Below, piece after piece: positions 12,839-14,857 of a stretch of 14,857 nucleotides of DNA; the stretch's first letter is position 1, and each line of letters begins with the position of its first letter. The notes under the pieces are model-generated. The model saw only the letters and a list, made by a program, of their open reading frames with translations, was not told the origin of the DNA and did not search any database. The translations under genes were made by a program, and so were the position numbers. Source of the DNA: Bacteroidales bacterium (lineage in GTDB: Bacteria; Bacteroidota; Bacteroidia; Bacteroidales; P3); assembly GCA_016296345.1 (NCBI GenBank), contig JAEDJL010000045.1, positions 1-14,857 of the forward strand, written 5' to 3'.

Positions 12839-14857
12839 TTATCTGAACAACATTATGTTGCCCGTAAAGTCATATACTTTTGTGTTTCCCGAGCGACGGT
12901 AAGACAATCTGTAAACATAGTTTCCTTCCGGACACTCTTTGCCTTTGTAATTGCCGTCCCAGCCGAGCAAAGTCGTCATATCTGGGATTACACCGCAAGT
13001 AAGATGAGCCTCGTGAAGCTGATATACTCTCAAACCTTGGCGGTTGAATATTTCAAAGTGAACATCTTCCAAGTGGTTTAGCGAAGAGAAGAAAATTTTG
13101 TCGTTTATTCCGTCTCCGTTAGGGGTAAACGAATTTGGCATCCACACTCCGAACAACTCAATAGGAACATATACCGAAGTGGTGTCCGAACAGCCGAGTT
13201 GGTTATAGGTTGTCAAGTAAATGGAAACAAAATCGTTGCTCAAATCATTGAAAGAATGGGTAACCGTTCTGGCAGTCGAGGTTGCTCCGTCGGAGAAAGT
13301 CCATGCCGAAGAGGTGGCATTTGGCGACACATCGGAGATTGACAATATAGGATTGTCCACATCGACATACGAAGGGGTGAAAGAGATTGTTGCTTCCGGA
13401 TAAGGGTAAACCTTAATCTTGATTTCCTTGTCTGTATGGCAGCCTGTTTCTCCATAACCGCTCATTGTGTAGGTCGTTGTTACCTGAGGCGATACGGTAA
13501 TCGGGTCGGTTACTCTGTCTGTTGTGAGGCTTTCGTCAGGCGGATTGGCAGTCCAAGAATACTCCACTGCATTTTCTCCCCACAAACTAACCACATCACC
13601 CGGGCAAATCTCATTTACAGAAGAGAAAACCTGAGGGTCAATCACAGAAATGACCACACTGTCGTAAGCAATGCAACCTACGTTTGTGCGAGCAATCAAA
13701 TAAACCGTCGTATCCTTGGTAGGAGTGAAGCTCAACACCGCATTGGCAGAAGGATTGTTCATCACAGGAGGATTGGAAGGACGAGTGAATGTCCACTCAA
13801 AGGCAACTGCATTACCTGTTGCGTCCGAAGCAGTTATCTCTGCCCTGTCTCCCATGCACAACTTGGTTGCTCCCGTCAATGTAACCTCAGGGAAAGCCTG
13901 CACATTGACCGTTATGCTTCCTGTTCTGTAATATCCGCTCTCGTTATCCACCACCTTGACGATATAAGTGGTGTTTTCGGTTATTTGTTCGTTGAATACA
14001 GCACCTTCAAATATAGGGTCTTCGCCTGCAATCATCGCTTCATTCGAGTGCCACCAATAGTAGGTCAAGTCAGCTCCCTCATCGTCGGGTGAAGTCGCCG
14101 TAACAACGGCATTTTCTCCCACACAAATCTCTTCTTCCGCATTGAGAGAGAGCGAAGGTACTTTCGGAATGATTATGTTCTTCGTATCGAACTTATCACA
14201 ATAAACAAGGTCTTCTGCCTCGGGGTCTTCCGAGCTTCTGACATTACGAGTGTAGAGGTATGTTCCCTCGCTTGCATAAACGTGAATAAGCCTTTCCAAA
14301 GAGTTGTTGGCATCATATTCGTATGTTGTGGCAGGATTTTCAGCCTCATTGAGAACAACCCATTGCGTTCCTTGCTTTTGGATTTGCACAGGGGTAGTTC
14401 CGTCTCCGAAGTCGTACTGTTGCCAATACAAAGGAGCGCCCGAAGCTGCCACATCGCTCACAAAGAAAACTGTTCTGCCGGCAGGGTCGTCCGGACCGGG
14501 TTCTGTGGCTTGCAAATTGAATATAGGACGAATGTCATTCACCTGAGTGGTGATATAAGCCGCACACTGAGGACGGGCAGTTCCCCACGATGGATACATG
14601 GCAGCAGCCTTTATTTTGCAGGCATAATATCTTACCGGCTCGGTTCCCATCATTGCATTGGTTACAACCAACTCTTGCGAGGTTGAAAGTGAAGGAGCAG
14701 CAGCGTCAGCCGCCGCCAAGTCGTCCTGAGACATATAGATATTATCTACTTCAAACCATTTGTATTCTTGAAATCCCGCAGGAGCGTACGCAACCGTTAC
14801 AGTATCTCCATTACCTGCACAACCCGGAACATCAATCTTTGCAGGCTCTGCCTTGGC
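12839..14857 (-). CDS. Large PKD/Ig-like T9SS type B sorted protein (5' truncated)
   Basis: Only the C-terminal part is in the window. The frame stays open past the ATG at 14734 to the right edge, so that ATG is internal. The visible 672 residues hold consecutive beta-sandwich modules: a PKD-like segment with YDFGDGTTPV, Ig/PKD-like modules that open with ICVGENAVV, LCMGDRAEI and ICPGDVVSL, and a PKD domain with WTFSDGATST. The last 102 residues (12842-13147) are a canonical gliding-motility-type C-terminal domain: MPNSFTPNGDGINDKIFF, FEIFNRQGLRVYQ, GWDGNYKGKECPEGNYVYRL. That domain is the export and anchoring signal read by T9SS, so the protein should be secreted through the outer membrane and attached to the cell surface or released. 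Function is not evident; adhesins and gliding proteins share this build. It converges on fba across the stacked terminators. Confidence 0.9.
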   Translation of the reverse strand, partial: AKAEPAKIDVPGCAGNGDTVTVAYAPAGFQEYKWFEVDNIYMSQDDLAAADAAAPSLSTSQELVVTNAMMGTEPVRYYACKIKAAAMYPSWGTARPQCAAYITTQVNDIRPIFNLQATEPGPDDPAGRTVFFVSDVAASGAPLYWQQYDFGDGTTPVQIQKQGTQWVVLNEAENPATTYEYDANNSLERLIHVYASEGTYLYTRNVRSSEDPEAEDLVYCDKFDTKNIIIPKVPSLSLNAEEEICVGENAVVTATSPDDEGADLTYYWWHSNEAMIAGEDPIFEGAVFNEQITENTTYIVKVVDNESGYYRTGSITVNVQAFPEVTLTGATKLCMGDRAEITASDATGNAVAFEWTFTRPSNPPVMNNPSANAVLSFTPTKDTTVYLIARTNVGCIAYDSVVISVIDPQVFSSVNEICPGDVVSLWGENAVEYSWTANPPDESLTTDRVTDPITVSPQVTTTYTMSGYGETGCHTDKEIKIKVYPYPEATISFTPSYVDVDNPILSISDVSPNATSSAWTFSDGATSTARTVTHSFNDLSNDFVSIYLTTYNQLGCSDTTSVYVPIELFGVWMPNSFTPNGDGINDKIFFSSLNHLEDVHFEIFNRQGLRVYQLHEAHLTCGVIPDMTTLLGWDGNYKGKECPEGNYVYRLSYRRSGNTKVYDFTGNIMLFR

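Noticed and set aside
14732..14734. ATG taken as start of the PKD/Ig-like protein
   Set aside because: The frame stays open for a further 41 codons to the window edge with similar beta-sandwich-like sequence, so this Met is internal.

Overview
The window reads as chromosomal DNA from a member of the Bacteroidota, most likely the Bacteroidales. Evidence: two secreted proteins end in type IX secretion (T9SS) gliding-type C-terminal domains. Two divergent promoters match the Bacteroidetes -33 TTTG / -7 TAnnTTTG pattern, and starts mostly have A-rich leaders rather than strong Shine-Dalgarno sites. The signal peptidase I has the long Bacteroidetes-style architecture, and an RprY-like regulator is present. 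I see no IS element, phage gene, CRISPR array, tRNA or rRNA.

Layout. (1) 1-2159 (+) is the 3' end of a repetitive surface protein: twelve 51-residue GCDS repeats, then a diverged T9SS sorting domain. (2) A bidirectional terminator separates it from 2265-4785 (-): lepB (signal peptidase I) followed by an OmpR/RprY-type response regulator. (3) 4882-7497 (+) carries an S41 C-terminal processing peptidase and a membrane-anchored SIMPL-domain protein. They are separated by a hairpin-rich gap. (4) 7499-10081 (-) is a two-gene unit, an orphan-looking sensor histidine kinase directly abutting hemW. (5) 10211-12641 (+) is a tight three-gene operon: a DUF6913-like unknown, dapA and class II fructose-bisphosphate aldolase. 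(6) 12642-12838 holds stacked hairpin terminators. (7) 12839-14857 (-) is the 3' part of a large PKD/Ig-like T9SS-exported protein that runs off the right edge.

How the parts relate. Most of the window is ordinary core chromosome: envelope biogenesis (LepB, CtpA, SIMPL protein), heme-enzyme maturation (HemW), lysine/cell-wall precursor synthesis (DapA), glycolysis (Fba) and two-component signalling. The accessory-looking parts are the two surface proteins at the edges. LepB would remove the signal peptides that such exported proteins need, but that is a general link and not a dedicated system.

I do not see a convincing undescribed multi-gene system. The observations most worth a second look are: a 459-bp higher-order repeat with a 351-bp perfectly identical block; regular Bacteroidetes-type O-glycosylation sequons in the 51-residue repeats; a palindromic ACGGCG-core intergenic element at two distant loci; a duplicated 21-nt leader with a tiny overlapping ORF before the S41 protease gene; and the histidine kinase-hemW coupling.
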